From contig NW_003314322.1 in the NCBI RefSeq assembly GCF_000143415.4, positions 308,408 through 372,407 on the forward strand: a DNA stretch of 64,000 bases, in the 5' to 3' direction. Below the pieces are notes generated by a model. It did not search any database. It was not told the DNA's origin and was given only the letters and a program-made list of their open reading frames with translations. The stretch is from Selaginella moellendorffii (taxonomy: Eukaryota; Streptophyta; Lycopodiopsida; Selaginellales; Selaginellaceae). Below, piece after piece: positions 31,494 through 45,774 of the stretch. Position numbers and translations under genes: made by a program. The first letter of the stretch is position 1. Every line of letters begins with the position of its first letter.

Positions 31494-34400
31494 ACCTTCT
31501 CCATATTCGTCAATGGTTTAACATTGAAGGCTCACCATGCCTTTTGCATAGGCCTCCATGGTTTGACACCAAAGGCTCACCATGCCTTGCCTATCCTCTA
31601 AGGAGGGTAGCCTCTCCAACTTAGAGATTGATTGGACCACATGTAGTGGTTCTCGCTAACCCTCTTAGAGACCCTTCTCTAAGTCACTCCCACTACTCCT
31701 TCTCGAGTAGTCTCAATTTCCATCTATGGAACGTTTGCACCTTGGAACTTTTACTCTTTTGACTTTTGGAAGTCAATTTCCTAGGTGTCTCCAACACCTT
31801 GCATTGCACAGATTGTGCAACTCCACTTCCCTATCCTAGGAAGTTCTCTACTTGAGGGCACCATCATCCTCTCTTCTATTTCGTGCCACCTTGGGCACTA
31901 AGTTCCATTTATCATACTTTGTGTCAGGGCTGTCCATGGCCCTATCATTTGGCTACCTTGCCGCTCCCTCACTTGGAGCTTTTACTTCGCCAAATTAGAG
32001 CACTTTGGAATCCATCCTTGGAAACACACTTCCTTTCCCGCGATTTGTTAGCGTCCAACACATTAGTGTTCCTCGCCTAACTTTGCCACTTGGATTCCTT
32101 CCAAGGGATTCCATGGCCCTATCTTGGCCACTCATCTTTTGCTCCTATCCATTGATTGTTGCATCAAGCAACACAGGATCACTACCTCCCTCCTTGAGGT
32201 ATTCTTTTGGTTCCATGGCAAAGCCCCACTTTGCTAAGTCCAGAGGGTGCTCACCCCTAGTAGATCTCTTTAGCATTTTCTGCTATGGGCCCCGTCCACG
32301 GCCCAACTTTGTGACCCTCCTATGGGTCTCTTCTAGAGACTACCTTCCTTGGACACACTATGCCATCGCAATGACATAGCTCATTCCCCTAAGGTGCTTT
32401 TCCCACTTGGTCACCTTGACCAAGCCACACCATCATCGATAGTTCAAATCAACGCTTTGAACTAGGAACCTTATTCCTTAACCCAAACAAAGACCTTGTC
32501 CTTATTTAGCCACAAGATCACCTAGTGATCTCACCTCGGCACCTTAACAGGTTTGCCAATAGGTACTAGGTCTTCCAGACCTTTAACTTGTTAACTACAA
32601 CCCCGGGGGCATCCCCCACACTTGGCGGTGCGCCCAAGCCAGCCCTTCCGGCCAAGGGTCCATAGCAACTGAGACTGGGTGTCCCCATCTCATTCACCAC
32701 GTCCTTGGTGCCACTTGCACCAAAGTGTTCAAGTTAGATATGCTGAGCCACACTAAGCAATCTAACCGTGCATCACGACTCCGAGGCATCCCTCGCTTGG
32801 CGGTGTGCCCAAACCAGTCTCCCCACTGAGAGTCCATGACCACCGAAATATGAGTGTCCCCATATTCCAAACCATCACCTCGCCCTAGTGATTTGGGACT
32901 CGAACCCAGGCACTAGAGGGTCGGGACTCGAACCCAACCTCCGTATATGCATCTACGGACGGCATCACACAAGATGCCTGGCGTGACTCCCCACGCCGGT
33001 GCACCAACCTATATTTAAAGCGCGCTACAGATCACAACTTAGGAACCTAGTTCCTCCGCACTGCCAAGTCCTCTCACTTGACAAGCCTGTGATCATGCAT
33101 GGACTCCTCCATGCTCGGCCCCATGGGCCACCCCTTTGAAGTTGGCTCCTTCAACTAGGGTATTCGTTCCCCCCGACTTGCCAATCTAACTTAGCAAGTC
33201 ATCCGGCCACCATAACATGGTTCATGCATAAGCGTGAAAGTCCTTAACCATCGACTTTTGTTCAAAGCCCTCTCTTTGAACACTCGGGAACTACTTCCCT
33301 AATCTTGCTAGCCCCGCCTCCCGGCAAGCTTCAAGACTACGCTTCTGCTGCGCCACTCTGATTTCGCGCGTTCTATGAACCATTTACACTTGGCCTTTCT
33401 AGGTACTAAGTTACCTAGAATCGTCTTTGGGAACCTTGAAGGAACTCTGTCCCTTAGCTTGCTAAGGCCTCCCTTTTTGCAAGCTTTCCAATTGCCACAT
33501 AGTCTAACATGGACAATTCCATATTTTAGACTCTCCATGGCATCACGGTTGCTAGCGGCAACACCCTCGAGCCCCCACTTGATTCTCCACTCCCAGCTGG
33601 CATAACCAACCTTGGTTATGCCCTTCGATTCTTGTGGTTTGGCTCTATCCCCTTACTTCTTGCTTTTGGCTTTACACCTTTCCTTCGGTCATTCTCCTCC
33701 AGACCAGGAGGATAGCTTTGCACTTTCTATCATGCCTTAGCAAGTATCCTTAGGGATGAACCTACCCAATAGCCCATGGAGTGGTTCCTCAATCTGGGTA
33801 TGCTCACCTTATAATCCCACACACTGGGATTACATTGTTGCTTATGGGCCTTTACATGCCCATCACTAGCCTTGCCAAAATTCCATTTTTGGCTTTGTCC
33901 AACTCGGGTAGACAGTCCTCTCCTGTCTCCGCAACCTTGGACATTTGGATAGCACCTTCTATCCATCATTCGCTAGGGACTTAGTCCCTTGGGCCTTATC
34001 CATTGCCCTCGCGACATCAAACACCACCTTCTGGTGTTCTAGAGTGTTCGGGTGTCCCAATGATGGTCTCCTGACAATGAGCATTCCCATTTACGACATT
34101 GACTTACTATTTTGCAACTTAAGCAATTTATCCCTCGTAAGGGTATATTTAACTTCCTTATGCCATTAAGAAGTCTTTGGTAGCTACCTTCTACCCATTT
34201 AACCAATTATCTTGCACCTCTTGCTTAGTTGCCCCATAATGGTCAAGTCCTACAACTCATTGCTTGGTGCTTCCACACCTCCATCATTATCCGGGTCACC
34301 ACACTCTAACTGCATGCCTTCCAGCTTAGGCCATGCCATTCCCGCTTCCGTTGGGATTCCCTTGGCAAGGGGTTCTCATGAACCCACCATCATTACCTCA

Positions 34401-35471
34401 AGGTATCACACCTTGGCACATTTGGTGTCTCCACACCATCGGCTCCACGAGCCTACCTCTAGGACACTACTTATTAGTGTCTAGGTCTCGCCAAGGCCAA
34501 TATAGTTGTTTCTTATGCCAATTATCCATTAGCATTGCACCATAGTGTTTGCACCCAACTCTGGGCCAAAGTTGCTTTCTTTTGGGAGCATCTTTCCCAC
34601 AACTTTAGCATGGCACATTCTGCCATCACTGAGATACCTACTGTTCTCATACTTGGATCCTCCCCATATCTCATGGGGCACCATACACCTCAGTCCAAAT
34701 GCTTCAACCAATCCCTTAGGACCGTTTTTTGACTCCACTTGAGTCATCCAGCATTTTAGACTTTGCTAATCCAATGACCTGCGAGGTCTTGGTCTTCGAG
34801 GTGCCAACTTTGCTGGAATACCACTTCTTGTATTCAGGTCCTGCTCACAAGGACTATCTTTGCAAGTGTTCCTCCGACACTTGTTTTGTTCTCTTGGGCA
34901 ACCTTTTGCCCCTTAGGACCACTTGTCCATGTGATGAGAATACTAACTCATCCTTTGAGTACACCCCAACTCCTTGGGTTGTTCCAGTATTTATTAGAGG
35001 TAGCCCCGGCTACCATTTCGAGGACTCGTGTCCTCATCCCTACTTGACCTCTCACGGTCATCCGTTCCGGTCTCACCTTCATGAGCACCAGCCTCAACCA
35101 TGTGAGGATAAACTTGTGACTCCTTTATTGTTTTGGAGTCTCTATCTTTCCCGTGATCCCAAATATAGTTATTTACCATAACTATATTAGCCAGTTTGCT
35201 AAGTCAAACGCTCATCTGGATCACATCCTCAACTCAATGAGGAAAACCTTGCACTGTTCCCAAGATCCCAAAGTCGTTCCATTATTGGCCCCTTTTCTAT
35301 CCACCACCTTGTCTACAAGTTCACACATGAACTGTAATGGAGAGCCATGTCTTCCCGACCTGCTACTCCTCAAGGATAGGCCCACTCCTCGGACCTTCCA
35401 ATGCCAACACTAGTGGTGATATACTTGAGCACCAATAAAAGTCGGACTAAGGAACAGCTCCGATACCAAGT
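31494..35471 (-). mobile_element. Interior of element A, no coding domain seen
   Basis: About 4 kb. The part 32990-35471 matches 735-3225 in inverted orientation. The rest (31494-32990) has no partner in the window. I see no gag-pol motif; the only ORF shared with the first copy is 33308-33538. Confidence 0.7.
33308..33538 (-). CDS. Small basic ORF, second copy in element A
   Basis: 76 residues, MESLKYGIVHVRLCGNW..., aligned without gaps to the ORF at 2664-2902 until the final few residues. Function unknown. Confidence 0.25.
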   Translation of the reverse strand: MESLKYGIVHVRLCGNWKACKKGGLSKLRDRVPSRFPKTILGNLVPRKAKCKWFIERAKSEWRSRSVVLKLAGRRG

Positions 35472-37201
35472 TGTAAGCGACTAAATTTTCCATTCTACTT
35501 TAGCCCCTTAACCACACCTCTGACCACTTGGAGGAGTCTCATTCACAACCTCCATAAGTCCAATCCAGGACTTGGGACTTGCTAGCCCCGAGAATGGCAT
35601 CCATGCCACTCAACATTTGCACTTGGTCCAAGTGCCCCACGTGTCCGATCCCATGACCGACACTCAAAGGTACCACCGACATAGCAGCCCGTTACGCTAA
35701 GGCCATGCCCAATCACCTTTGCCACACTGGTAGTCCAATACCACTTGCATCACCGTCTTGGCTCTCCAAGACTAGGCAAACCATCCGTGAGTGGTCATCT
35801 CAGATCCACTCCTTAGCATCCTTAGGATGCCCACCGACGAGGGGAATAGCCTTCCCCAATATCCCTCTGTCAGTCCCCACTAAGTCCCTTTCTGCCCCTG
35901 ACCGTGTTTGCCAACACTGCCACTGGATCGAGACCCACAGGCCCGACCACTAAGTCCCACGGTCCTCTGGGACTTCCTCACCACACGACTGTGTCCTTGG
36001 TCACTACCCCAGAGGACTGCTCCTCTTCCTTTCCACAGTCTGGGCCTTTGGGACAACATTTCGGAACACCGTGGCCTTACGCGAGCCACCTGGGTACTCT
36101 CCTCGCCTTCTGCCCTTGGGTGCTCTAGCCATGGGCTTAGAGCGGGTTCCGTTGAGCCACGCCTGGTATCCAAGTAGGTAGTGCCACCCACACTTGGACT
36201 GGGAGCATCGGCCAGTCGATCTCCCGGGGGAACTAGAGCCGGCTCTTGAACACTTCACCAAGCTACCCCGCTTGTCGGTCCGTGTTCACTCTAGTCTTGG
36301 ACTTCCCAGTGGTCAGCTCATCACCCAACACTGGGTCTGGCCTTCCTGGACCCAACTGGCCCTTCCTGGGCCAAACTGGCCCTTCCTGGCCCAACTGGCT
36401 CCACTGGGCTCCAACCCCCACACTCTCCCTACTATACTTTTGGAACCCCCCGCAGCCCCCCCCCCCTGGGAGACGCACGCTTTGGGCTTTCACCCCTTGA
36501 CCCGTATTAGTATTTGGACTTAGTCTCTGGCTCGATCTCGGATCCGATTTCGGATCCGACTTCGGATTCGGTCTCGGACTTGATCTCAGTCCCGGTTCCA
36601 TCTCGGACTCCATCTCGGGTCCATCTCGGACTCCATCTCGGACTCCATCTCGGACTCCATCTCGGACTCCATCTCGGACTCCATCTCGGACTCCATCTCG
36701 GGTCCATCTCGGACTCCATCTCGGACTCCGTCTCGGACTCCATATCGGACTCCGTCTCGGACTCCATATCGGACTCCATCTCGGACCCCATCTCGGGTCC
36801 ATCTCGGACTCCATATCGGCGTCCGTCTCGGTCCATCTCGGACTCCGTCTCGGTCCATCTCGGACTCCACTTCGGACTCCAACTCGGGTCCATCTCGGAC
36901 TCCACTTCGGACTCCAACTCGGGTCCATCTCGGACTCCACTTCGGACTCCAACTCGGGTCCATCTCGGACACTTCCACGTGTCATGTGTTGGTCCTTTTG
37001 GGTCCCTTTTTGGAGCCTCGCTTTTTGCTCGCTTCGTGCTCGTTCCTCGAGCACTTCTTTGGGAGTTCCACTCCCGCTCTTGACTTTTCAAGTCGGAGCT
37101 TTTGGTCCAAACGTGTTACGCTCGTTTGGCTCTCGCTTCGGCCACTACCACGTGGCGCCCTTCCGGCTCCACTTTGGGGCCTAGGGATTTTGTGTCTCAC
37201 A
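35472..37201 (-). repeat. 5' LTR of element A
   Basis: Runs TGTGAGACAC (at 37201) to CGCTTACA (at 35472) on the reverse strand. It contains a GAGTCC/GAGATGG array at about 36530-36970 and the GGGTGAAAGCCCAAAGCG module near 36480-36500. Confidence 0.88.
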
Positions 37202-37206
37202 CTTGC

Positions 37207-40200
37207 TCTTGGGCTCATAAGAAGGATTAAGTTGTTCCATTTGCATGAGCTTGAGCTTGGGCTTGTGAGTGAGGCACATTAGCAACTCAAGGTTACACTT
37301 TGAGTTGGCAGGATTAATGTTAGCCTATCGGTGGTTTCATGAGTTGTTCCATGTATATAGATGAAAGTAAACCTTCTCTGGGTTTGCTACGAGTGGCAAA
37401 TAGGCTGGTCCGTAGCTGTTTAGCATGGCACTAGTGGATCCTTCCTAGGCATGATTACAAATGGATCAATCAAGACTGTAGGGATTAGGCTATTGGTTCA
37501 AGTAATCATGGCCGTGCTCTCTCATAAACTTTTCTTGGATTGGACTGAAGGCAGTGCAAAAGTAAGCTAGAGGTTCGGTCAAAGTTAAGACCGAAAAAAA
37601 AGTTGTCAGGAACGAAGGATTAAACACGTAAATCATCTCCTCTTCTTTGAGAGATGATTTACAACGAGGTATAACTTATTGCTCGTGTTCACAATATGCA
37701 ATCAGAAGTCCCTACCTTGATGCATGTTAGAGATGATAGTCTTACAAATGGTGAGTTATGGGGTAGATAGCGGTGAAGCGCTCAACCATTTTGTCTAAAC
37801 TTGTTATTGGAAGACTTGGGTTGCAATGCTTAATTCTTTTCCGGGGAACCTTGCTATTGCTCCTTGAGTAGCTTGGTATTAGATTACTGTTGAGTTTGGT
37901 TGGAAAGAGAGTGGCATAAGCTTGTTTGTGTTGTGAACAAAAGTTGGTGGTGTTGGGTGTTGTAAATCTCTATTGGTGGAGTGTGATATTTATGTTGTAT
38001 TTTGTCAAATCGAGTTGACACTTGATACTCATATAAACCTTTGTAGTAGTGACATGTGCATTGCTCTTGGTATTGCTCAATTGATGATCAAGTCATTATG
38101 ATACTTATATCATATTTATATGATAATGAGCAATGTGTTTGCGAAGTTGTTTGGTTAAACGATGATCAAACCCAAAGTGGTTGATGGTGAAGCTAGTCTA
38201 CTTGGACAAAGTAGCATCATAGTAGCTTTGACTGGATTTTCGATGGTGGTCCATTATGATAAGTTTAAGTTGGTACCTTGTTTCCTTAAGTTTGCCTATA
38301 AGGTGTTGAAAAAGGGTTATAGCATTCACTTGTTATAATTTGTTGGTTGATCCGTTAGCACTTAGAGTAGATTGTTGGATGGAGAAGGTGTGCAGTTGAG
38401 GCATTGACATCACTAGCACTTGTGTTAGTGGAAGTGGCATTGTTATTTCAAGTGATAAGGAATTTTTCTTAGACTTTGAATTTTCATGTCATTTTTTTTG
38501 TTAGTGTTTGGGCTTCACATTTGATCTTGAAAATGGTTGAAGAAAAGTGTTAGTGCAATATGAATATCTAAAGATGTGGTCTTCGTGATCAAGCCTTGAA
38601 TATTTACTTTGCATTTTGCAAATATCGGTGTTGGATATCAGAAAAATGGGCAAAGACATTCGATGCTTAAGCATATTGTTGGACCATAGGAATTTGTGTT
38701 GAGGTGAACCTATGTGAAGTTGTTGGTAGGAGGAAGTTGGTTGAGTCTTAAAAGTTTGCAATTCTGGATTGAGAGTCATTCTTTCTCTAGGATGGAAATT
38801 TTCCACAAATGTTCTTAAGCTTCTCCAATAGCTGATTTGTGGATCACTTTGCTCGAAAACCATTCCGTTTTCGTAAGCCAGTACAAACTAGTGAAAGGGT
38901 TGAAGTTGACTTTATTTAACTTGGACCTTGGTAGGTAGTTTGTATGATGTGGCCCGAAAAGGATGTTGACTTTTGGGGCTAAGGCAATTTGGTTGGATAG
39001 AGTCTGGAGTTGGTGTAAAAAAGTGGCCGTTGCACTTTTCTAGAAAGGTGACACTTGTGCCTTTCTTCTGTAGCGTTGTGTTTGGTGGCAAGTTGCACCT
39101 TGCATTTTGTTAAACTCTATGAGAGTAGTGAACTCTCACTGATCTTGACTTGGTTTTGGTAGCTTGCGCCTTGGTTGAGAATGGTGATGTCCAACTTAGT
39201 TGTTTGAGGTTGAAATGTTGGTACCCATGCTATAGCTTTGTCTATGAGGAGGTTGTGTACCAATATGAGTCCATCTCATAATCTTCACTTTAGTTTCGAC
39301 TAAGTGTTGATCAAGCATAGCTAGCCTCTTCAAGGTATGCTCAGAGCTGTTAGCTAAACACATTAGTGAGCTTATTGTGGTTGAGTTGGATTCGAGTGGT
39401 CATTTAGTTCATGCTTATCCATAAACCTATATCTCATACTTAAGGTGTTACGTTCATGTTGGATAAGTATGTGACTCGATGATATGAGTTTAGTGTTGGG
39501 TCTTGTGAAGGCAAGTTGAAGGGTGATTGTTGGTTGCTTTGCAACTAATGATTGCTTATAGACTTTGTCAAGGACTGTTAACACTTGTTTCACTCAATGA
39601 AGATTTATCAATAATGGGTTTGCTTTACTGGATGGTGTTGCGGAGGATCCTGTCGTTAGACTTATATGGGTTTTCCATGTTGGCATGTCAACTCTACCGT
39701 TGTTGATATCATTTGGTTGTGTTTAATCTATAGTGTTGGATTTCATTGAGTCTTGGACGTGGTGAATCACTCCTTGATGATATGTTATCTGTAATTGAGT
39801 ATTGTTGGAGGACTAGTCTCAGATACTGAGTAAAGTATCTTTGACTTTGGTTAGTTTAGTTGCTGGAGAGTTTTGAGTGGTGATTCACTCTTACTTTCTT
39901 CTAGCTTTGTTATGGTGTTGATGACATTGAAGTAATGCCTTGTCGTTGACATTATTGATGTTAAGATTCAAGTGGAATGAGATGTCTCTCCGTATGATTG
40001 ATATTAAGTTTCATTAGTCTCGATGAAGATAGTGTTGATGATTTGGCTATGGCTTTGTGTTATTAGCATTCATGCATTTGCTAGTTAGCAACTTTATTGA
40101 GTGGCAAGTTGAGTGGCAAGTTTGAGTTAGTTGTGTTTTAGATGAGATTATTTAATAGGGGTTGAGCTTTGAGCTTTTCCTTGAAAAGTGATTCAGTCGT

Positions 40201-41056
40201 GGACTATGCTAACTCTACAAGCGGAAGAGTTAGTGATCAATATTGAAATGTTTGAATCCTTATAGAATTTGAGTTGGGATGTATCGATCATTAATGATTC
40301 TTTTTGTGCTTGTTATGAAGTGAGTTACGTCGTGCTATAAATGGATTCATGGAGGATCGTTTAGTGATCACTTGTTGAGCATAGCTCCATTATACTTAAC
40401 TTTTGGATTGATACAGATGTGCTCTTCATTAGCTTTGCATTATGAAATTTAACTTCTTGATGTATTGAGGAAGATATTGTGGGTTATACCAAAGTTAGTC
40501 CATGTGAGACTCGTGTGATCGTTGTTAGACAAGACTTGGCTATACACTTCTTCGAGCTCTTAGTTCTTTGAGTTTTATGCTCATTGTTCCATTTGTTAAG
40601 AGTTGTTGGGGAAGGCATTTTAGATCATTAGCTTTGATGTTGAAGTTGGCTTTTGCATCTAGCAATCATTAATGATAATTTACTATCATCTAGAATAGTT
40701 GATTATCCTTATCAAAGCTTTTACTTGATTATTGTTGATATAAGAATGATTTGCCATTCTTCGGGATGGTAAATTATTTCTTCAACGATGATTATACATC
40801 TCTTCATTGGTGGGATGATTGATGTTCTTCCATGATAGTTAGTTATTCTCTTTGGTGGCTTATGGCTTTTCGCAATACCACATGTTCTTTATGGTTTACT
40901 CTGGATTGGTCTCTTGGGTTTGAGACATTAGTAGGATGTTGCTGACACTTGCTTGAGCAACTCTAGTTCCTTGGTATTATTGACCGGGATCTATTCAAAT
41001 TAGCTTCTGTGATAGTTGACATGAATGAGTGTTTATTAGTTTTGCCACATTCATTC
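37207..41056 (+). mobile_element. LTR element B interior, no gene seen
   Basis: A continuation of element B between the nested A element and GT copy 2. It is colinear in inverted orientation with parts of 4200-6379 and 56118-57420. Short ORFs are not shared between copies and look random. Confidence 0.65.
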
Positions 41057-41080
41057 AAGCTCTATTTCGTTAAAGTGGGA
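41057..41080 (+). repeat. Left terminal inverted repeat, GT copy 2
   Basis: Identical to 12358-12381. Confidence 0.92.
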
Positions 41081-41498
41081 ATTGTCATTATCCCACTTGT
41101 AAAATAAGGTTTCCAAACCTTTATATAGTATATAAATATAACAAAATTCAACTGCATTGAGGCACATGCCATTTTATTTTAAACAAGGAAATGTCTACTC
41201 AATCACTTCTCCTCCCCCTGCCACTGCTTCACCTCTCTCTTCTCCTTGTTATCGTCGTCCAATTTCTTTCCATCCTTTTAATATTGGCTCAGTTGATCCG
41301 AGTCTAGGTGGAGCCCAAGTCCCCATTCAATCTTTACTTTCCCCTTATTAATAAAACAACTTCGTAGACTTCCAATAACATGCTGTAACACTTCTAGTAT
41401 AATGCAAATCCTCTCAAAGAATTGTCTTTTAATATTAATACAATGGCATGGAACCCCATGCCATAATAAGTTACATTTTTAAATAAATACATGCCATC

Positions 41499-42361
41499 TC
41501 AGACTGTTATTTTTTGCCTCCAACGCCTATACAATAATCTTGGAATTTCATCACTCTCCACACTATCAGGATTTAAACCCAATAGTAATGCCATCTCTTC
41601 TCTAATACATCCACGCTCATGTTCAGTGGTCGAAGAACCCATCCGGTTGAGCAGATTATGGAGATGCGGATAGTGCTTGGCTAGACAATATACATGCCAT
41701 AAATGATGATTGGTGTCTGTCCGATCAAATGGCTTCTGATATACCGTTCCATCTGCCATTTGGTTGATTTCTGCAGCCACCTCCTGGATTGGCCGGTTCT
41801 CTATCACCATCGCTTCAAGCCGTTTTGCAAGGTCCCCCAGAACATACGGTTTCTTCTCCCTAGTTTCCATACTGCAAGAGATGGGGTGCACTGCATATAT
41901 GTGCGTGTTTGCTGCAGTTTTAATCGGCGAGTTATCGATGATGAGGATTTCACTTGACCTAGCAGTCCGGTTCATCACTACAGCCTCTGGCTTGACGAAG
42001 ATGGGCTTGCTACCCCTCACATGGACCATAGTCAAGCAATCCTCCTGCGTTAGGAGAAAGTCAAATGGTAATATTACTCGCGTCTGATCGTGCATCATCT
42101 GTAGCAACGTTAATGCATTGTGGCGCATCATGGATGTCCAAACTCCCAATTGCAAATTGAACCCGGCCCTCTGTTTTAAGTGTCGCATGGTCATTATTAG
42201 ATCCCGCAGTTTCTCCCGTGTGATTAATGTGAATCTGTCTCTTTTGACCAACTTGCGACCGCAGGCTTTGGAGGGTGCAGTGACATTCGAGGACGAGCCA
42301 CGCTCATGGGAGAAAAGGACACCGTTCAGATCAAAAACGATACAGTACTTTCGCCGTGACT
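41499..42361 (-). CDS. FCP1/NIF-like phosphatase domain, GT copy 2
   Basis: An open exon nearly identical to copy 1. YCIVFDLNGVL is kept, but the third HAD motif has become IIDNSPIK: Asp to Asn at 41931-41933, one transition. Loss of that Asp would be expected to abolish metal binding, so this copy is probably inactive even if expressed. Confidence 0.75.
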
Positions 42362-45300
42362 CTGAAATGAAATGCGTCAGCATAAAAAATGGTACAAGTC
42401 AATTTTACCATCTACAATATTAGCGAATGGTGCTCCCGATGGTCGTTCAGAGGGTTTTGGTCAAGGAAATGTGAAGGGCGGAAATACTCTCCTCTGCAAT
42501 GTGGGGTCAATCGCATCCGATGGCGTGTGGGCACATGCCATTTCAGCTGTAGACTCTAGTACAACTGGCTCAACAGTGGCATGGGGTGGTTCCGATGGCG
42601 TGTGATCACACGCCATTTCAGCTGGTGCCTCCGTTGGCAAAGTGGACATGACCGAACAGGCAGTAGGGGCGGTATAGGGAGGTTCCAACAGCGCGTAGTC
42701 AGACGATTGGGCACACGTTGAGTCCGTTGGAAATGAGGATACGACCGGCTCGGCGGCTGGGGCGGCCTCATGCGGGTCCAATGGCGCCTGGTCACCGTCA
42801 GTTGGATACGTGGACAAGATTGACTCAGTGGTATGGGCAGCATCAAGTGGAGCGTGGTCAGCTTGCTTGGCGTTGATATGGATAGTAGCCTCCACCAGCT
42901 CTAATGACTCTTGCAGGCAAGTAGAGTCCACTGGCGGATCCATATGCATGTCCAAATATCTCCCTTCGATTGAGATGGTATCCTCCCTACTGGCTACTAA
43001 AAACAAACTCATTAGCACATTAAATCGACTATACTGTATTTACCATCAACTGCTATTGAGGAACTAGGACCGATATCACTTGGGCGCACTGCTGATTCCG
43101 AAGGATTGGACATACGTTTCGACCCTTGCTTGGCACTATCCTTCCTCGACACTAAAGGCTAGAGTTTGTATCTTAATTCAACTGAATAATCTCTACTTAC
43201 CATTTCTTTTGCGACCTACATGGACAATGTTAGAAATGGTAAAAGGTTAGGAATGGATGTACTATTATTTACCTGATGGTTTGTCTTGTATGACCTTCCT
43301 CCGCTGCTCTTTGGCCACCTCAGGCTGGCCATCGTCGTCATCATCGTCATCGTCGTTATTGTGATCGTCACCATTGTGAGGACCATCCAAGTCCTCTTCG
43401 TCCTCCTCTTCTTCGTCCTCCTCTTCTTTGTCCTCCTCTTCGTCCTTCTGCTCTTCCTGCTCATTATCTTTCTCTGGCTCCTCATCCCCCTCCTGCATTT
43501 CTTCCATAGGCTGCTCAGGCTGGATGGCTTGTTCTTCCAGGACCATCTTGGGAAAATCATCTGGCCGAGTCTCCATCTCAAAATACAAGACATCCATAGC
43601 CTGTTTTAGTGCTTGACCTAGGACCGTATCCTCACCCGACTGTCTTAACATGGTTTCTGCACGTTCTTGCACCCTTCGAAGACGACGAGATAGGCACTCA
43701 CATTGGTGGAGGTGAGGGGCACCTTTGATTGTCCCTGAGGAGTGCTTGGATTTGGGATTTTGATTTAGATCTAGCTTTTGCATCGGAGAAAAACGTGGCC
43801 CTGACTTGAAAAGCATCCCTCATCCATTGTACCTCTCCATTGAGATTGGGGAAGGGGAGTCTGCCATAGGAATCTGAGTCAGGAGGTGGTGACTGGCTCC
43901 TTTCACTCAACCCTTGATCTGCAATGAATGGCATGAGTACACACGCCATAACCGCGAGGCATTATCTATCATCTTTTCGTTGCCCTTCTTCCTTTTCGAA
44001 TCAAACGCCTCTGATCCCGACGACTGTCCAACGTGCTTTCGCTTTTTATGACCACTGTCAGTTTGAGCTTGGCTGGTGCTTGCCTGTTTTGCCTTTGAAG
44101 AAGTGTCTCCTGCAAGGAATGGCATGAGACCACACGCCATTGCAAATATAATTTGTACCTCCTTTTTTCCTATTGCTTGTCTGTTTGTCCTTCTTCGACG
44201 CGCCACCAGTGCGCTTTTCAGTCCTCGTGTCTGAATATTCACAACGATCTATAATCAAAATGGCGTGAGGCCTCACATGACCTTACCTTGTGCAGGTTGT
44301 GAGCTCGGCCTAACATCAGTAGCTGTTAACGCCGTTTCAGCATCTGGGGGTGGCCACGCTCTTGCATACAGAGCTTGTGAGATAACATTTAAACTTAAAG
44401 TGCGTACTCACCAGGTTCGCAGAGAAGATACTGTTTTTCTTTGGCAACTGTAATTATATGCTCCATTGAAGTCACCTCTTCAATGGAGTTTGTCACCGCA
44501 ACACACGGGACACCCTTGAGTAGTGCGGCTCGAAAGAATAGTCCGCCGCAGTTGTACTCGACAACGCATTTGCCCTTGGAGTCACCCGCTATTGCGTTGA
44601 AGACCCAGCTGAGCATTTCCCATGCTGCACCTGGAGCTTTCTTTGGATTCGAAAGCTCCATAGCCGTCTTCAGTTCCTCAGGCACGGGTAAATTGACCTC
44701 CCTCAGATCAATTTGATCGGCCTTGTCGAACGAAGCTGGGAAGTCACTCCAGTCCCACTCTGCTGCAGGACCAATAACAAGGGCGAGTGTGAAGATGCGG
44801 ACATTCGTCGGTATCTTCTTCTTAGCCATTATCCCATGGATCTCCCGCATCTCCTTGCCTTTCAACTGAGCCTTCACCTCGTTCAAGGCCTTCTAGAACT
44901 TGTGATAGGATTCGGAGTCATAGATCATATAGTGGACTGAAGATTCCACCTCCGCAAGTCCCACCATTAAGTCAATGATGGAGCTGACTTCGTCTGCATG
45001 AGTGATCTCTTTGTTTGTGAAATCCATCACACAAAAGATGTTCTTGACCTGCTCATCTCCGCGGGAAACGATGCTCCTCCACCTTTGATCCTCATCCGAA
45101 TTCACGTATACCCGGTAAGGTTCTCGATAGGCCTTTGCTGCGGGGTCGAGCTGTTTCTAAAGCCGGCGGTCGACATCCCTCTTAATGAAATTTGGATACT
45201 GATCCAACTTCTCAGCTTTACTTTTCGTGGCATCCCGCAGCAGATCGATGAACTTGGGGGCCCCCTTCACGTACTCGTCGATGTCTTCATTTGACAAGTC

Positions 45301-45774
45301 CAGCTCTTCCATCATCTCTTGCGTGGTGTCGATGCTCACCCTCTCCACGGCCACTTGCTCGAAGATCCAATCCTTCAATAGCGCACGAGCTCTCAGAGTC
45401 GTGCACAAGTCCTCGTATGTCACAATATGGCCGGGAGTCATTTTGGTCTTGTTGAAGACTACCTCACCACGTAGAAGAGCATTAGCCACTGTCAGAAGGT
45501 CGTCGTCGTCTAGAGACCGCGAGAAACGCAAGGCGTTGAGCTTCAAATCATTGGGCTTCCGACCGTCCTCCACACCCATTGAGTTTAGCAACTCCCCGTC
45601 ATGGTACCTCCTCAGCACATCTACCCATTTGTCAAAAACAACTTTTGTCGCGAGTAGAATGTTATGGATGCTGAGTGTGTCAATGACCCCCAGTGTTTTC
45701 GAGAGAAGACTCGAGAATTCCTGCAATGGAAATGGCGTGAGGCCATATGCTATGCCACATGCAACGAGGCTTAC

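Larger units (their letters stand above)
30464..37201 (-). mobile_element. Complete LTR element A (LARD-like), inverted
   Basis: CTTGC flanks both sides (30459-30463 and 37202-37206). The related B interior at about 57590-57640 (inverted) shows the empty site GAGCTTGCTCTTGGG. Reading the reverse strand: 5' LTR 37201-35472 (1,730 bp), primer site 35468-35457, a non-coding interior, and a 3' LTR 31493-30464 that lacks its first ~700 bases including the tandem array. No gag-pol domain is visible. Its integration needed enzymes from another element. Confidence 0.88.

Noticed and set aside
36263-37282. Similar repetitive ORFs in the second LTR-A
   Set aside because: Same array in the other orientation; frames change with array length.
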